A stretch of 64,000 bases of DNA from Balneatrix alpica DSM 16621. Lineage in GTDB: Bacteria; Pseudomonadota; Gammaproteobacteria; Pseudomonadales; Balneatricaceae. The notes beneath the pieces were generated by a model, which was not told the origin of the DNA, made no database searches, and saw only the letters and a program-made list of their open reading frames with translations. Both the position numbers and the translations under genes were made by a program. Below are positions 39,778 through 48,395 of this stretch, piece by piece. Every line of letters begins with the position of its first letter. Within the stretch, counting starts at the first letter, position 1. The DNA is taken from positions 461,589 to 525,588 of the forward strand of contig NZ_KK211039.1 in the NCBI RefSeq assembly GCF_000619885.1, written 5' to 3'.

Positions 39778-40380
39778 TTAGGCCTTTGGCCCCCGGCCAC
39801 TACGCTCAAACGCATCCCACAGATCGTCCTCACCCTCATCTTCGAGCCAATCGATCTCGTCTTCATGCTTGGCCATGACCTGATCGAAGTACTCCAGCTC
39901 CGCCTCATCCACTTTGCGGCCTTGCTGCATACGCTTGAGGATCGACATTAAACGCTGGTCTTTCTCTGCACCGGGGAAGGGTGGCTCCACCACCAGCTCA
40001 GGTTGTGCAGGCTGCGCTTTTGTTTGCGGCTTAGCCTCCACCTCCGCCACATTGGCCTGAGGTTTAAGCATCTCTTTACCCGCCTGCAGACGCTGCAGGT
40101 TCTGCAAAACCCGACTGCTGCGCGGTGTATTGGACGAGGCAGCAGGAGCCGAGCGGCCAGATAATTGCACCTGATCTTCTTCCCCATCCTGCTCGTCAAC
40201 AAAACGCTGATACACCGATTTCACTTTTTTATTGCGCGCCAGCCAACGATCCCGGTACAGCTTCTTCAGCTCGGGATTAGCATCCCGACGTACCGGTTTG
40301 AGTGCCTTGGCTTCTTTCTTCGCTTTACCAGGGGACAGGCGCTCTGCCCCACCGGTACGTTTCTTCTTATCACGACTCAT
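39778..40380 (-). CDS. YihI-like (Der GTPase activator family) protein
   Basis: A 200-residue highly charged protein: Lys/Arg-rich N-terminus (MSRDKKKRTGG), low-complexity middle, and an acidic C-terminal segment (DQRLMSILKRMQQGRKVDEA ... DEIDWLEDEGEDD) that aligns by eye with E. coli YihI, the activator of the Der GTPase. ATG 40380 lies inside the end of ylqF (11-bp overlap). The YihI assignment is by pattern only, because the middle is not conserved. Confidence 0.6.
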   Translation of the reverse strand: MSRDKKKRTGGAERLSPGKAKKEAKALKPVRRDANPELKKLYRDRWLARNKKVKSVYQRFVDEQDGEEDQVQLSGRSAPAASSNTPRSSRVLQNLQRLQAGKEMLKPQANVAEVEAKPQTKAQPAQPELVVEPPFPGAEKDQRLMSILKRMQQGRKVDEAELEYFDQVMAKHEDEIDWLEDEGEDDLWDAFERSGRGPKA

Positions 40381-41272
40381 TATCAGACTCCTGCTCTTGC
40401 AGTGCAGCCGCCTGGGCCGCTTCTTCCGCCAGCTTGGTCTCCCACTCTGCAACTGTGTCCAGAGTAATGCGACCCAAGTGACCGGCGCGTAATTCTTGAA
40501 TTAATAGTTCAGAGGCCTGGTGTAACTCCACCACCCCACCTGCACGCAGACATCCACGCTTACGACCGATGTCTTCCACCAGGGTCAGATCATCCTCAGC
40601 TAACGTCTTTAACTTATAACGCTGTAACAAGGCATCCGGGTAGCGGCGGCGTAGTAAACCAGCCAAATACAATGCCACTTCCTCGTAAGCCATCGCGGTA
40701 TCCCGTACCGCACCGCTGGCCGCCAAACGATAAGAGGCATCAACATCTTCAATCTTCGGCCACAGCATACCGGGGGTATCCGACAGCGCCATACCTTCCT
40801 TCAGCAACACCCGTTGCTGCGCCCGGGTAACAGCAGGCTCATTGCCTACCTTAGCGATTTTACGACCAAACAGAGTATTGATGATGGTGGACTTACCCAC
40901 GTTGGGAATCCCCATGATCATCGCCCGCACATTGCGGCCAGACTCTGCCCGAATCGGGAACAGGCTCTTACAGAGCTCCGGTAGGCGCTTCAACGCCTTG
41001 GGCTGCTCCATACACACATCCAATGCCGTGACATTATCCTGTTGGCGAAACCAGTTAACCCACTGCTCTGTATGGGCAGGGTCGGCCAGGTCGCTCTTAT
41101 TCAGCAACTTGATCACCGGCTTGCCCTGGCACAGCTTGGCCACCATGGGGTTAGCACTGGAATAGGGTAAGCGGGCATCCAACACCTCAATTACCACATC
41201 AATTTCCGGCATCGCCTTGGCAATTTCCTTGCGCGCCTTATGCATGTGGCCGGGAAACCATTGAATACTCAC
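40370..41272 (-). CDS. ylqF: Ribosome biogenesis GTPase YlqF/RbgA family
   Basis: A 300-residue circularly permuted GTPase. Motif order G4-G5-G1-G2-G3 is visible: NKSDLAD first, then GIPNVGKSTIINTL and DTPGMLWP. In Bacillus the relative RbgA acts in 50S assembly. GTG 41272 (MSIQWFPGHMHKARKEI) has AGAGAGG upstream and matches the usual N-terminus. It overlaps the downstream YihI-like gene. Confidence 0.93.
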   Translation of the reverse strand: MSIQWFPGHMHKARKEIAKAMPEIDVVIEVLDARLPYSSANPMVAKLCQGKPVIKLLNKSDLADPAHTEQWVNWFRQQDNVTALDVCMEQPKALKRLPELCKSLFPIRAESGRNVRAMIMGIPNVGKSTIINTLFGRKIAKVGNEPAVTRAQQRVLLKEGMALSDTPGMLWPKIEDVDASYRLAASGAVRDTAMAYEEVALYLAGLLRRRYPDALLQRYKLKTLAEDDLTLVEDIGRKRGCLRAGGVVELHQASELLIQELRAGHLGRITLDTVAEWETKLAEEAAQAAALQEQESDNES

Positions 41273-41480
41273 ACTCACCTCTCTTATCTGCAATTCAGCC
41301 ACCGCCTGGCCACTGACCAAGCCTTTGACCAAAGTGCCAGCATTTAGCTTAAAAGCGACATCAAGCCCATTCTAAGCTGACAGCCCCACCCCAGCGGTCT
41401 AGAGTTAACAAGGTTAACCCAGCTGCCTCAGGGGCCGAGCATTATATACGCCCTCCCCCTGTTCAGAAAGGAGTTGTCTT

Positions 41481-41993
41481 ATGGAGTGGATTCTCAGTGT
41501 CATGGCCGAAGACCGTCCCGGCCTACTCGAGCGTATCGCCCGCTGCGTGCAAAATCATCAAGGGAACTGGGAAGAGAGCAGCCTCGCCCGCCTGGCAGGT
41601 CGTTTTGCTGGCATTATCCGCATCACCTTACCGGAAAGTCAGGGGGATGCCCTCCGCCATGCTCTGCTCGATTTGGTCGAGTATGGATTGCAGGTGCAAA
41701 TTCAACCCGGTAGCAGCCAGCCCCTACCTAACCGCCGTAAAGTGTTTCTCGATCTGTTAGGTCAGGACCAACCAGGTATCGTTAAGGAAATCACCACGAT
41801 TCTCGCCGCCCTGGAAGTCAATATTGAAAAGCTGGATACCCAGGTGGAAAGCGGCAGTATGTCTGGCGAGTTAATGTTCCGCGCCCTGGCCCGCCTCAGT
41901 GTACCGGATGAGCTGGATCTGGATGTGCTCAAATCCAACCTTGAAGCTATCGCTAATGACTTAATGGTGGACATTAGCCTGCGTCAAGACTAA
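41481..41993 (+). CDS. gcvR: GcvR-like protein with two ACT domains
   Basis: A 170-residue protein made of two ACT domains (about 1-75 with MAEDRPGLLERIARCV, and 88-165 with GQDQPGIVKEITTIL), the architecture of GcvR, the glycine-sensing partner of GcvA. No HTH. GcvR proteins act by binding the activator rather than DNA. No gcv gene is in this window, so the link to glycine cleavage is from family resemblance. AGGAG lies upstream of the ATG. Confidence 0.8.
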   Translation: MEWILSVMAEDRPGLLERIARCVQNHQGNWEESSLARLAGRFAGIIRITLPESQGDALRHALLDLVEYGLQVQIQPGSSQPLPNRRKVFLDLLGQDQPGIVKEITTILAALEVNIEKLDTQVESGSMSGELMFRALARLSVPDELDLDVLKSNLEAIANDLMVDISLRQD

Positions 41994-42000
41994 TCACTAC

Positions 42001-42021
42001 AGCGCGGCACGCTGCCGCGCT
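42001..42021. terminator. Hairpin between gcvR-like and DUF4392 genes
   Basis: 9-bp perfect stem (42001-42009 with 42013-42021), 3-nt loop, no clear T-tract. Likely end of both convergent transcripts. Confidence 0.55.
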
Positions 42022-42035
42022 GCTCTCCCCTTCAC

Positions 42036-42920
42036 TTAGGACAGCACATAATACTGACCTAGCAGCTGTTCGACCTGCTCCACTAGAGCCACCCCCTGCT
42101 GCAAAGCAAAACCATCCTCACTCAGCTCGGCCTGGCCGGTCAGACCATCGACTGCTCCCGCCTGCTGCATCCGCTGCGCTTCGTGCTGTAAGTCAAATAC
42201 CTCATGTAAGAAGCGGCCTTGCAGAGCCATCAACCAGGCTGCCAGTACATAACCCGCCCAATTCGACACCGTTGCTGGAATCAACTCCGTACAACCCGTC
42301 ACGCAGGGGGTAATGGGCAAAGAAGCTAAGGCCTGGTTCACCTTACCCATACCAATTTCATTACCGCCATCACCAATGGCAATCACCGGACACTCCGCCT
42401 CACGCACTAACCAATCAAGCTCTGCTACCCGACCACTTAGACACTGCCCGCGCATACTGTAATAGTGACCATCCGCCGCCATCCCGACTCGCTCAATAGC
42501 CAGCAACAGGGCAGGTGAATGGGTCGTTAAAAGTTGCATTGCCAATGACTGACTCGCTTCCCGCCCCATAATCGGGAACTCGGTACAGGGCAACAGCTCC
42601 TGCATATAGGCAAACAATGGCCGTGAGCAAAGTAAACGACAGGGGCGTTTAGCAGCCTGCAAAGCACGAGCCAGCGCCAACGCACCCAGGGGGCCATCAT
42701 TTTCAAAAGTATCCCCCACCGGAAATCCGGACAGCAGCCATACCTCTCCCTGCGCATGGACCAGATGGTTGAGGCTGCGGGCTAAATAGCCCGGCTCCAG
42801 ACTAGCGGCCACCTGCTCCATCCCACGTTTGCCTTGCTGTAACAGCAGGGACTCCAAACCTAATCCCAACTGCCAGGAGGACGTGTCAGGCGACACACTA
42901 CGCCAATGTTGTGTACTCAT
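42036..42920 (-). CDS. DUF4392 protein, D-glutamate cyclase-like
   Basis: A 294-residue protein with the DUF4392 signature GDGGNEIGMG and the GFPVGDTFENDGPLGALALA segment near the N-terminal third. The characterised vertebrate relative converts D-glutamate to 5-oxo-D-proline; the bacterial function is inferred. ATG 42920 is chosen because the frame beyond it is an unlikely sequence overlapping the divergent gene. Divergent from an unknown membrane/coiled-coil gene, sharing a short control region. Confidence 0.8.
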   Translation of the reverse strand: MSTQHWRSVSPDTSSWQLGLGLESLLLQQGKRGMEQVAASLEPGYLARSLNHLVHAQGEVWLLSGFPVGDTFENDGPLGALALARALQAAKRPCRLLCSRPLFAYMQELLPCTEFPIMGREASQSLAMQLLTTHSPALLLAIERVGMAADGHYYSMRGQCLSGRVAELDWLVREAECPVIAIGDGGNEIGMGKVNQALASLPITPCVTGCTELIPATVSNWAGYVLAAWLMALQGRFLHEVFDLQHEAQRMQQAGAVDGLTGQAELSEDGFALQQGVALVEQVEQLLGQYYVLS

Positions 42921-42982
42921 ACTTTTTTTACTCTTGATTACCCCTATTAACATGCTGACCACTACCCTGCAGGAGCAAAGCA

Positions 42983-43735
42983 ATGGACATCATGGAGCTT
43001 TGGGGTTGGCTATCCGTGCAAATAATCGCGCTACTCTGTCTACTGCTGGCGGTTTACCACCGACGCCAACTCAAACTACAAAGCCAATTTGAGCAATACA
43101 AGCTCAAGATGCATGGCCTCAACAAAGACTTGCTGCATAAACATAGCCAGCTCGTGCAACAGGCGGACAAAACCCGTCGCGCCTTATTGCAAGCACGTGA
43201 GCGTAAACCTGAACTCCCCCCCGGCTATGTCATGGTAGAAGAGAACCGCCTGCAGGTATTACAACAAGCCGTTGCTCAACTAGATCATGAAGATGAACTG
43301 CACAAATTGCGTTTATTGGTAAAAGAGCAACAACAACTCATCCACGACTTAAAAGACCAGCTAGCCCAAGCCCACGACGAAACCACCAAGCAACGCTATC
43401 TTGATGAGCAAAACAACGCACTACAAAATCAGCAACGGATGCTGAAAGAGGCAGAAAACTGTATTACCCAGCTGGAAATGGAACTCAATCAGGCCAAAAC
43501 CCTGGTGGCGCGCTTTGCCCAAGACAGCAAACGTATGGTGGCAGAGATTGAACTCCTGCAGCATCGCCAGCAAGAACTGGAAGATGAACTGGCATTAATG
43601 TCGCGGATGGCAGAAGTGAACGTCGCCTCCACCGACTCCCAACCCTTTACTGATCTTTATGCTGAGTCAAACGATCAGCGACACCAAGCTGACGCTGGAG
43701 GTCGACATGCGAAAGGCCTGGAGAAACCTGCTTAA
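42983..43735 (+). CDS. Uncharacterised membrane-anchored coiled-coil protein
   Basis: A 250-residue protein of unknown function. One N-terminal membrane helix (about 7-26, WGWLSVQIIALLCLLLAVY) is followed by a long, Gln/Glu/Lys/Leu-rich coiled coil (about 30-75 and 90-215) with a break at PPGYVM. The C-terminus is polar and disordered. It is preceded by GGAG at good spacing. The last 29 bases overlap the next gene in another frame, so the two are translationally coupled. I recognise no family. Confidence 0.8.
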   Translation: MDIMELWGWLSVQIIALLCLLLAVYHRRQLKLQSQFEQYKLKMHGLNKDLLHKHSQLVQQADKTRRALLQARERKPELPPGYVMVEENRLQVLQQAVAQLDHEDELHKLRLLVKEQQQLIHDLKDQLAQAHDETTKQRYLDEQNNALQNQQRMLKEAENCITQLEMELNQAKTLVARFAQDSKRMVAEIELLQHRQQELEDELALMSRMAEVNVASTDSQPFTDLYAESNDQRHQADAGGRHAKGLEKPA

Positions 43736-43967
43736 GCGTTTACAAGCCCCCTGGGAAATGCCCTGGATGACAGGTAGAAGACGCGACCCCCAACACTTCT
43801 ACGGTCGCGCCTTTACCAGTAAGCATTCACGCAAAGTCAAAAAAGTGCGCACCCTCTGGACCTTCGGTGGCATTACCATGCTCAGCCTCGGCCATCCTGC
43901 GTTGATCGTGGGCCTTGCCCTATTGCTGACTTTTATTTCCTTTAGTCTGCTGGACGAAACTCCCTAG
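43707..43967 (+). CDS. Uncharacterised small basic membrane protein
   Basis: An 86-residue protein: a basic, Trp-rich N-terminal half (RKAWRNLLKRLQAPWEMPWM, then RRRD ... KHSRKVKKVR) and a C-terminal hydrophobic segment of about 30 residues (about 55-80, one long or two short helices). ATG 43707 has GGAGG five bases upstream, inside the preceding gene. Function unknown; the coupling suggests it works with the coiled-coil protein. Confidence 0.75.
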   Translation: MRKAWRNLLKRLQAPWEMPWMTGRRRDPQHFYGRAFTSKHSRKVKKVRTLWTFGGITMLSLGHPALIVGLALLLTFISFSLLDETP

Positions 43968-43970
43968 TGA

Positions 43971-45104
43971 TTATTTTTCCGCTTCCAGCAGAACAAACTT
44001 GGGGGTTGCCGCCAGCTGACGCACTTGGCGAAACTGCTGCTTTAAACTTTGGTGATAACCCAGATGTCGGTTACCAATCACCCACAGACGCCCACCGGGC
44101 GCCAGCGCTTTAGCAGCCTGGCGAAACATGCGCCGTGCAATAAAGTCCCCTACCACCTGTTGCTGATGGAACGGCGGGTTATTGAGAATAAGATCAAAAC
44201 TCCCCGCTTCCACCCCCTGCAAACCATCACCAATACTGAACTGCGCCTCACACTGCGGACCAAGGTTATGCATCAGGTTATGCTTTGCAGAGGCCAAAGC
44301 CATAAAGGACTCATCATGAAAACTCAGTGCAGAGCTTGGCTGTAAGCCAAGCGCACGTAAGCCTAGCACCCCATTACCACACCCCAGGTCGGCAACTCGC
44401 AGCCCCTCCTCAAGTTGAAGATGCTGTAACAACACCCGGCTGCCAATATCCAGGCTGCCGCGGCTGAATACATTGGAGTGTTCCCCCAAGCGCCAGCCGT
44501 ACTCAGCAACCTCGTAATGACTCAATCCAAATTGGTAGGCACCACTGGCAGGCTGTGTCAGCTTCACCTGCACCACCCTGGCCTTGCGTTTGGCCAAACC
44601 AAGCTGCACCTCTCCCAGTTGCTGCAATACCTTAAAGTGGCCGTTACTCCAGTGCTTCACCATTCCAATCGCCAGCACCAGGGTATCGGGGCCAGCACAG
44701 GCCCGGATCAACCCCAACTGATCTTGCATATAAGCCAGGGTTTTCGGCAAACGCCACAGCACAACATCCACTGGCTGCTGAGGCGCCTCAAGGTCGGAAT
44801 AAAGCTGGGGAGGAGTGAGCTGATTACTGGCTGCATTACGCCGTGCAGCCTCCTGCGCCAGCCAGGAATCACCCACGCTAACAGGATCTGACTCACGCAG
44901 TGCTAAGGCCAAGGCACCAAAGCTATCATTGAGGATCAAAATGCGCTTATCCCGCGCCGGCTGACCAGGGCCAGTAAAAATGGCAGAGAGCTGCTCTAAC
45001 GCATAATGATCGGCGGCATCAAACGCACGCAATTCACGGTCACCCTCATCGGGGTAACGACTTAACATCAATCGACACCAGGGAGTTTCAAATTCCGCTT
45101 GCAC
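43971..45104 (-). CDS. rlmG: 23S rRNA (guanine1835-N2)-methyltransferase RlmG
   Basis: SAM-dependent methyltransferase of large-subunit rRNA. The 377-residue protein has an N-terminal degenerate methyltransferase half (GPVL-like LILNDSFGALALAL) and a C-terminal catalytic half with VADLGCGNGVLGL and the N2-methylation motif NPPFHQQ. It closely resembles E. coli RlmG in motif order. GTG 45104 has AGGAGG (45110-45115) at 5-nt spacing; the GTG at 45110 would leave no spacing. Confidence 0.95.
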   Translation of the reverse strand: MQAEFETPWCRLMLSRYPDEGDRELRAFDAADHYALEQLSAIFTGPGQPARDKRILILNDSFGALALALRESDPVSVGDSWLAQEAARRNAASNQLTPPQLYSDLEAPQQPVDVVLWRLPKTLAYMQDQLGLIRACAGPDTLVLAIGMVKHWSNGHFKVLQQLGEVQLGLAKRKARVVQVKLTQPASGAYQFGLSHYEVAEYGWRLGEHSNVFSRGSLDIGSRVLLQHLQLEEGLRVADLGCGNGVLGLRALGLQPSSALSFHDESFMALASAKHNLMHNLGPQCEAQFSIGDGLQGVEAGSFDLILNNPPFHQQQVVGDFIARRMFRQAAKALAPGGRLWVIGNRHLGYHQSLKQQFRQVRQLAATPKFVLLEAEK

Positions 45105-45153
45105 AGGCACCTCCTAAGCAGAGGCGCATTGTACATGGGCTCAAGCCCCAGCG

Positions 45154-45378
45154 TTAACTCCAGTCATCACGATCTTGGCTGTAAGTATGCAAACGGGTAG
45201 CGTCTTCTATCGCCTCCATAAACAACGCTTCAGCTTCTTTGTGGAAGTTCGGATTTAAATTCACCAATTCCTCCAACAGCGCCGTTAATACTTCAGCTGG
45301 ATCAGCCTGCCTTTGCTGGCAACGCTCGACAAAAGCTTTCGGGACAGCAATTTGCATCTTGACTCGGTGAGACTCCAT
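45154..45378 (-). CDS. Small protein with ribbon-helix-helix-like N-terminus
   Basis: A 74-residue protein. The segment VKMQIAVPKAFVERCQQR followed by a helix-rich stretch (PAEVLTALLEELV) looks like a beta-strand plus two helices of a ribbon-helix-helix fold; the C-terminus is acidic. DNA binding is only a guess. It has a clear ATG at 45378 and typical codon use. It is not paired with a toxin-like gene. Confidence 0.6.
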   Translation of the reverse strand: MESHRVKMQIAVPKAFVERCQQRQADPAEVLTALLEELVNLNPNFHKEAEALFMEAIEDATRLHTYSQDRDDWS

Positions 45379-45520
45379 AAGGTGACTCCTTCAGTACAGT
45401 GCCTGCTTTGCTCCTTGGGTTACAAAAGCAGACATTTCAACTACACTCGCCGGCGACAAAGCCGATATAATCCGCGATCCGGCACACTTTTAGCCCCTTT
45501 TTTGGCAGATTCCGCTTTCC

Positions 45521-46672
45521 ATGTCAGACGCCAGCGCGCCTCAACAGCCCAGCCTTGAAGAGCGCTATGCTCAGCTTGAGCAAGCCTTCAATGAGCTGCT
45601 GCAAGATGCCCAGCAACACCAGTTGGCGCTCAATACTTTTCGCGCACTGGAGCTGGAACTGCTCAAAGCCAACACCCTGAGCAAATTGCTTGATACTCTT
45701 CTGGAAGGGCTATTACAAAGCTTTAAGCTGGATGGGGTACGACTCTGGCTACTCGACCCAGAGCAAAAAATTGAAGAGCTATTAGGTGAGTCCTTCAGTC
45801 AATTAAGCCAGCTCGGCCTACGCCTGGAATCCTCGTACGACCTACTGCGCCAACGTTTTAATCAAAGCGAACCCCGTTTAGGCGCCGTTTCACCACTGCA
45901 GTACCATGAGCTAGGTTGGCCAAGCCAAATTAAGAGCCATGCCATTTTGCCTCTGTGCCGTCAGGAGCATTTGATTGGCGCCCTGGTACTGGGGAGTCAA
46001 CATCCCCAGCGCTATCACCAAAGCCAGGGGCAAGACATGCTCCATCACTTTGCCTCCATTACCGCGGTCTGCATTGAAAACACCATCAACCAAGAGAGTT
46101 TACGCCAACTCAGCTTGCGCGATGCCCTGACCCAGCTATGGAACCGCCGCTACTTTGACAAAGCCTTAAAAGAAGGACTGGAGCGAGCCTGCCAAGGGAG
46201 TTATCCGCTCTCTTGCTTATTGGTCGACATCGATCACTTCAAGCGCATCAATGATACCTACGGCCACCCTGCAGGCGATAAAGCCTTAACCCAGGTGGCG
46301 GAGGTACTACGTTCACAGGTGCGCCAAACCGACATTATTGCCCGCTATGGCGGCGAGGAATTTGCCGTTCTGCTCCCCGGCTGTGATCACGAGCAAGCCT
46401 TGCGCATTGCGGAAAGCATGCGCCAACAAACCGGCAAAAAAGTACTCAAGAACAGCCAAGGGCAGTCTTTCACGCTGACCCTATCACTCGGCCTTACCAC
46501 CTACACCCCCCATGGCGGCCAGCGTCCCGCTCCTTCACTTGCCACCCAAATTCTGCTAGAAGCTGATAACGCGCTATACCAGGCCAAACGCAATGGCCGC
46601 AATCAGGTGGTGTTCAGCGAGCGCAGCGGCGAAGAAGAGGCCATCTCACTGCCGCCGCTGTTTGACCACTAA
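45521..46672 (+). CDS. GAF-GGDEF diguanylate cyclase
   Basis: A 383-residue soluble protein: N-terminal helix, GAF-like sensor (about 45-190) and GGDEF domain (about 205-370). The active site is intact (RYGGEEF), and RQTD five residues before it is an inhibitory I-site (RxxD). It would make cyclic di-GMP with product inhibition; the GAF ligand is unknown. The N-terminal coil resembles DUF484-type sensors. No strong ribosome site is visible. Confidence 0.9.
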   Translation: MSDASAPQQPSLEERYAQLEQAFNELLQDAQQHQLALNTFRALELELLKANTLSKLLDTLLEGLLQSFKLDGVRLWLLDPEQKIEELLGESFSQLSQLGLRLESSYDLLRQRFNQSEPRLGAVSPLQYHELGWPSQIKSHAILPLCRQEHLIGALVLGSQHPQRYHQSQGQDMLHHFASITAVCIENTINQESLRQLSLRDALTQLWNRRYFDKALKEGLERACQGSYPLSCLLVDIDHFKRINDTYGHPAGDKALTQVAEVLRSQVRQTDIIARYGGEEFAVLLPGCDHEQALRIAESMRQQTGKKVLKNSQGQSFTLTLSLGLTTYTPHGGQRPAPSLATQILLEADNALYQAKRNGRNQVVFSERSGEEEAISLPPLFDH

Positions 46673-46715
46673 CTCGCTAGCATTACTACCTGCATCGACT
46701 TCCCCCATAAACAAG

Positions 46716-46738
46716 AAAAGGGCCATAGAGGCCCTTTT
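46716..46738. terminator. Bidirectional terminator after the diguanylate cyclase and gap
   Basis: 9-bp stem AAAAGGGCC/GGCCCTTTT (46716-46724 with 46730-46738), 5-nt loop, between convergent genes. Confidence 0.85.
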
Positions 46739-46755
46739 CAGCTAATACCACTCTC

Positions 46756-48189
46756 TTACTCTTTCGGGAAAACCGGCAGAGTTGAACCAGTCAGATGCTG
46801 CATGATGCGCACCACCTGGCAAGAGTAGCCAAACTCGTTGTCGTACCATACGTAAAGCACACAACGGTTACCGCTGACGATCGTTGCCAAGCCATCAACC
46901 ACACCAGCGGCACGGGAGCCAACAAAGTCAGAAGAGACCGCTTCGGGAGAAGTGGAGAAGTCGATCTGCTTCTGCATCTCAGAGTGCAGCGCCATCCAGC
47001 TCAGGTAGTCGTTCAGCTCTTCCTTGGTGACATCCTGCTTCAGCGTCAGGTTAAGGATTGCCATAGACACGTTAGGCGTGGGAACACGAATCGCATTACC
47101 GGTCAGCTTACCAGTCAGCTCAGGCAGCGCCTTAGCCACCGCTTTTGCTGCACCTGTCTCAGTAATAACCATGTTCAGGGGCGCCGCACGACCACGACGA
47201 TCTGCCTTATGGTAGTTATCGATCAGGTTCTGGTCATTGGTATAAGAGTGCACGGTTTCAACGTGGCCGTACTCCAGACCAAACTTGTCGTTAACTGCTT
47301 TTAGTACCGGCACGATAGCGTTAGTGGTACAGGACGCCGCCGACAGAATCTTGTCTTCCGCCGTAATATCGCCATGGTTAACCCCCATCACGATATTCTT
47401 CAGCTCACCCTTGCCAGGAGCCGTTAACAGTACGCGGGCCACACCCGTAGCGCGCAGGTGCAAAGACAAACCATCAGCATCACGCCACTTACCGGTGTTA
47501 TCCACTACCAGCGCATTGCTAATGCCATAGCTGGTGTAATCAATGGTGTCAGGGGCATCAGCATAGATCACCTTGATCACGTTACCATTAGCGATGATGG
47601 CATTGTTCTCTTCATCCACGGTGATCGTACCGCGGAAAGAGCCATGCACAGAGTCGCGACGCAGTAGGCTGGCACGCTTAACCAAATCATCAGCACTGCC
47701 TTTACGTACCACGATGGCACGCAGGCGCATGGTTTGACCACCACCGGTTTTGCTGATCAGGATACGCGCCAGCAAACGACCGATGCGACCAAAGCCGTAG
47801 AGCACAACATCAGTTCCCTGACCTTCACGGCTGTTTTGCGGGGCATCCGCCAGTTCAGCACGCAGGAAAGCCAACAGATCCTGATCTTGGCCCTGCTCAG
47901 CATAACGCTCAGCCAGCTTGCCAATGTCCACATGGGCGGCATACACATTGAGCTCGCTCAATGCTTGCAAAATGGGGTAAGTGTCAAAAACTGACAACTC
48001 AGTGCCAGTGATCTGGCGAGCGAAACGGTGGGCCTTGATGATGTCGATCACAGAACGATTGACAATGACCTTGCCGTAGACAGAGATCTCAACGTTGCGC
48101 TCACGGTACAGATGACCCACCAGGGGAATCATCGACTCGGCAACGGATTCACGTTCTTTCCACTCGGCAAACACTTTTTCTTGACTCAC
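46756..48189 (-). CDS. gap: Long-type glyceraldehyde-3-phosphate dehydrogenase
   Basis: A 477-residue NAD(P)-dependent GAPDH with a ~125-residue N-terminal extension before the Rossmann motif (VLYGFGRIGRLLARIL). The catalytic cysteine is C287 in SAASCTTNAIVPVLK. This long form is known next to mfd in Pseudomonas, and here too it is divergent from mfd. GTG 48189 with AAGGA upstream is preferred over the TTG five codons earlier. It probably acts in gluconeogenic or lower Embden-Meyerhof flux. Confidence 0.93.
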   Translation of the reverse strand: MSQEKVFAEWKERESVAESMIPLVGHLYRERNVEISVYGKVIVNRSVIDIIKAHRFARQITGTELSVFDTYPILQALSELNVYAAHVDIGKLAERYAEQGQDQDLLAFLRAELADAPQNSREGQGTDVVLYGFGRIGRLLARILISKTGGGQTMRLRAIVVRKGSADDLVKRASLLRRDSVHGSFRGTITVDEENNAIIANGNVIKVIYADAPDTIDYTSYGISNALVVDNTGKWRDADGLSLHLRATGVARVLLTAPGKGELKNIVMGVNHGDITAEDKILSAASCTTNAIVPVLKAVNDKFGLEYGHVETVHSYTNDQNLIDNYHKADRRGRAAPLNMVITETGAAKAVAKALPELTGKLTGNAIRVPTPNVSMAILNLTLKQDVTKEELNDYLSWMALHSEMQKQIDFSTSPEAVSSDFVGSRAAGVVDGLATIVSGNRCVLYVWYDNEFGYSCQVVRIMQHLTGSTLPVFPKE

Positions 48190-48395
48190 GGGTGTTTCCT
48201 TCAATGTCGAGGAGAGGGTTTCGGGCGCGCCAATTATCCCTGTTTATGCCGAGCCGGGCAAACGCTAGCGATACCTGCTTTGTTAGCATTTTGGCTAAGC
48301 CGCTGACTGCAGCCGCTCTCAACATAGGGTAAGATGGCGCACGGCGGGCTAGACTGCCCCTCATCCCGTTCAAGTGACAAGGACATAGGCACGCT

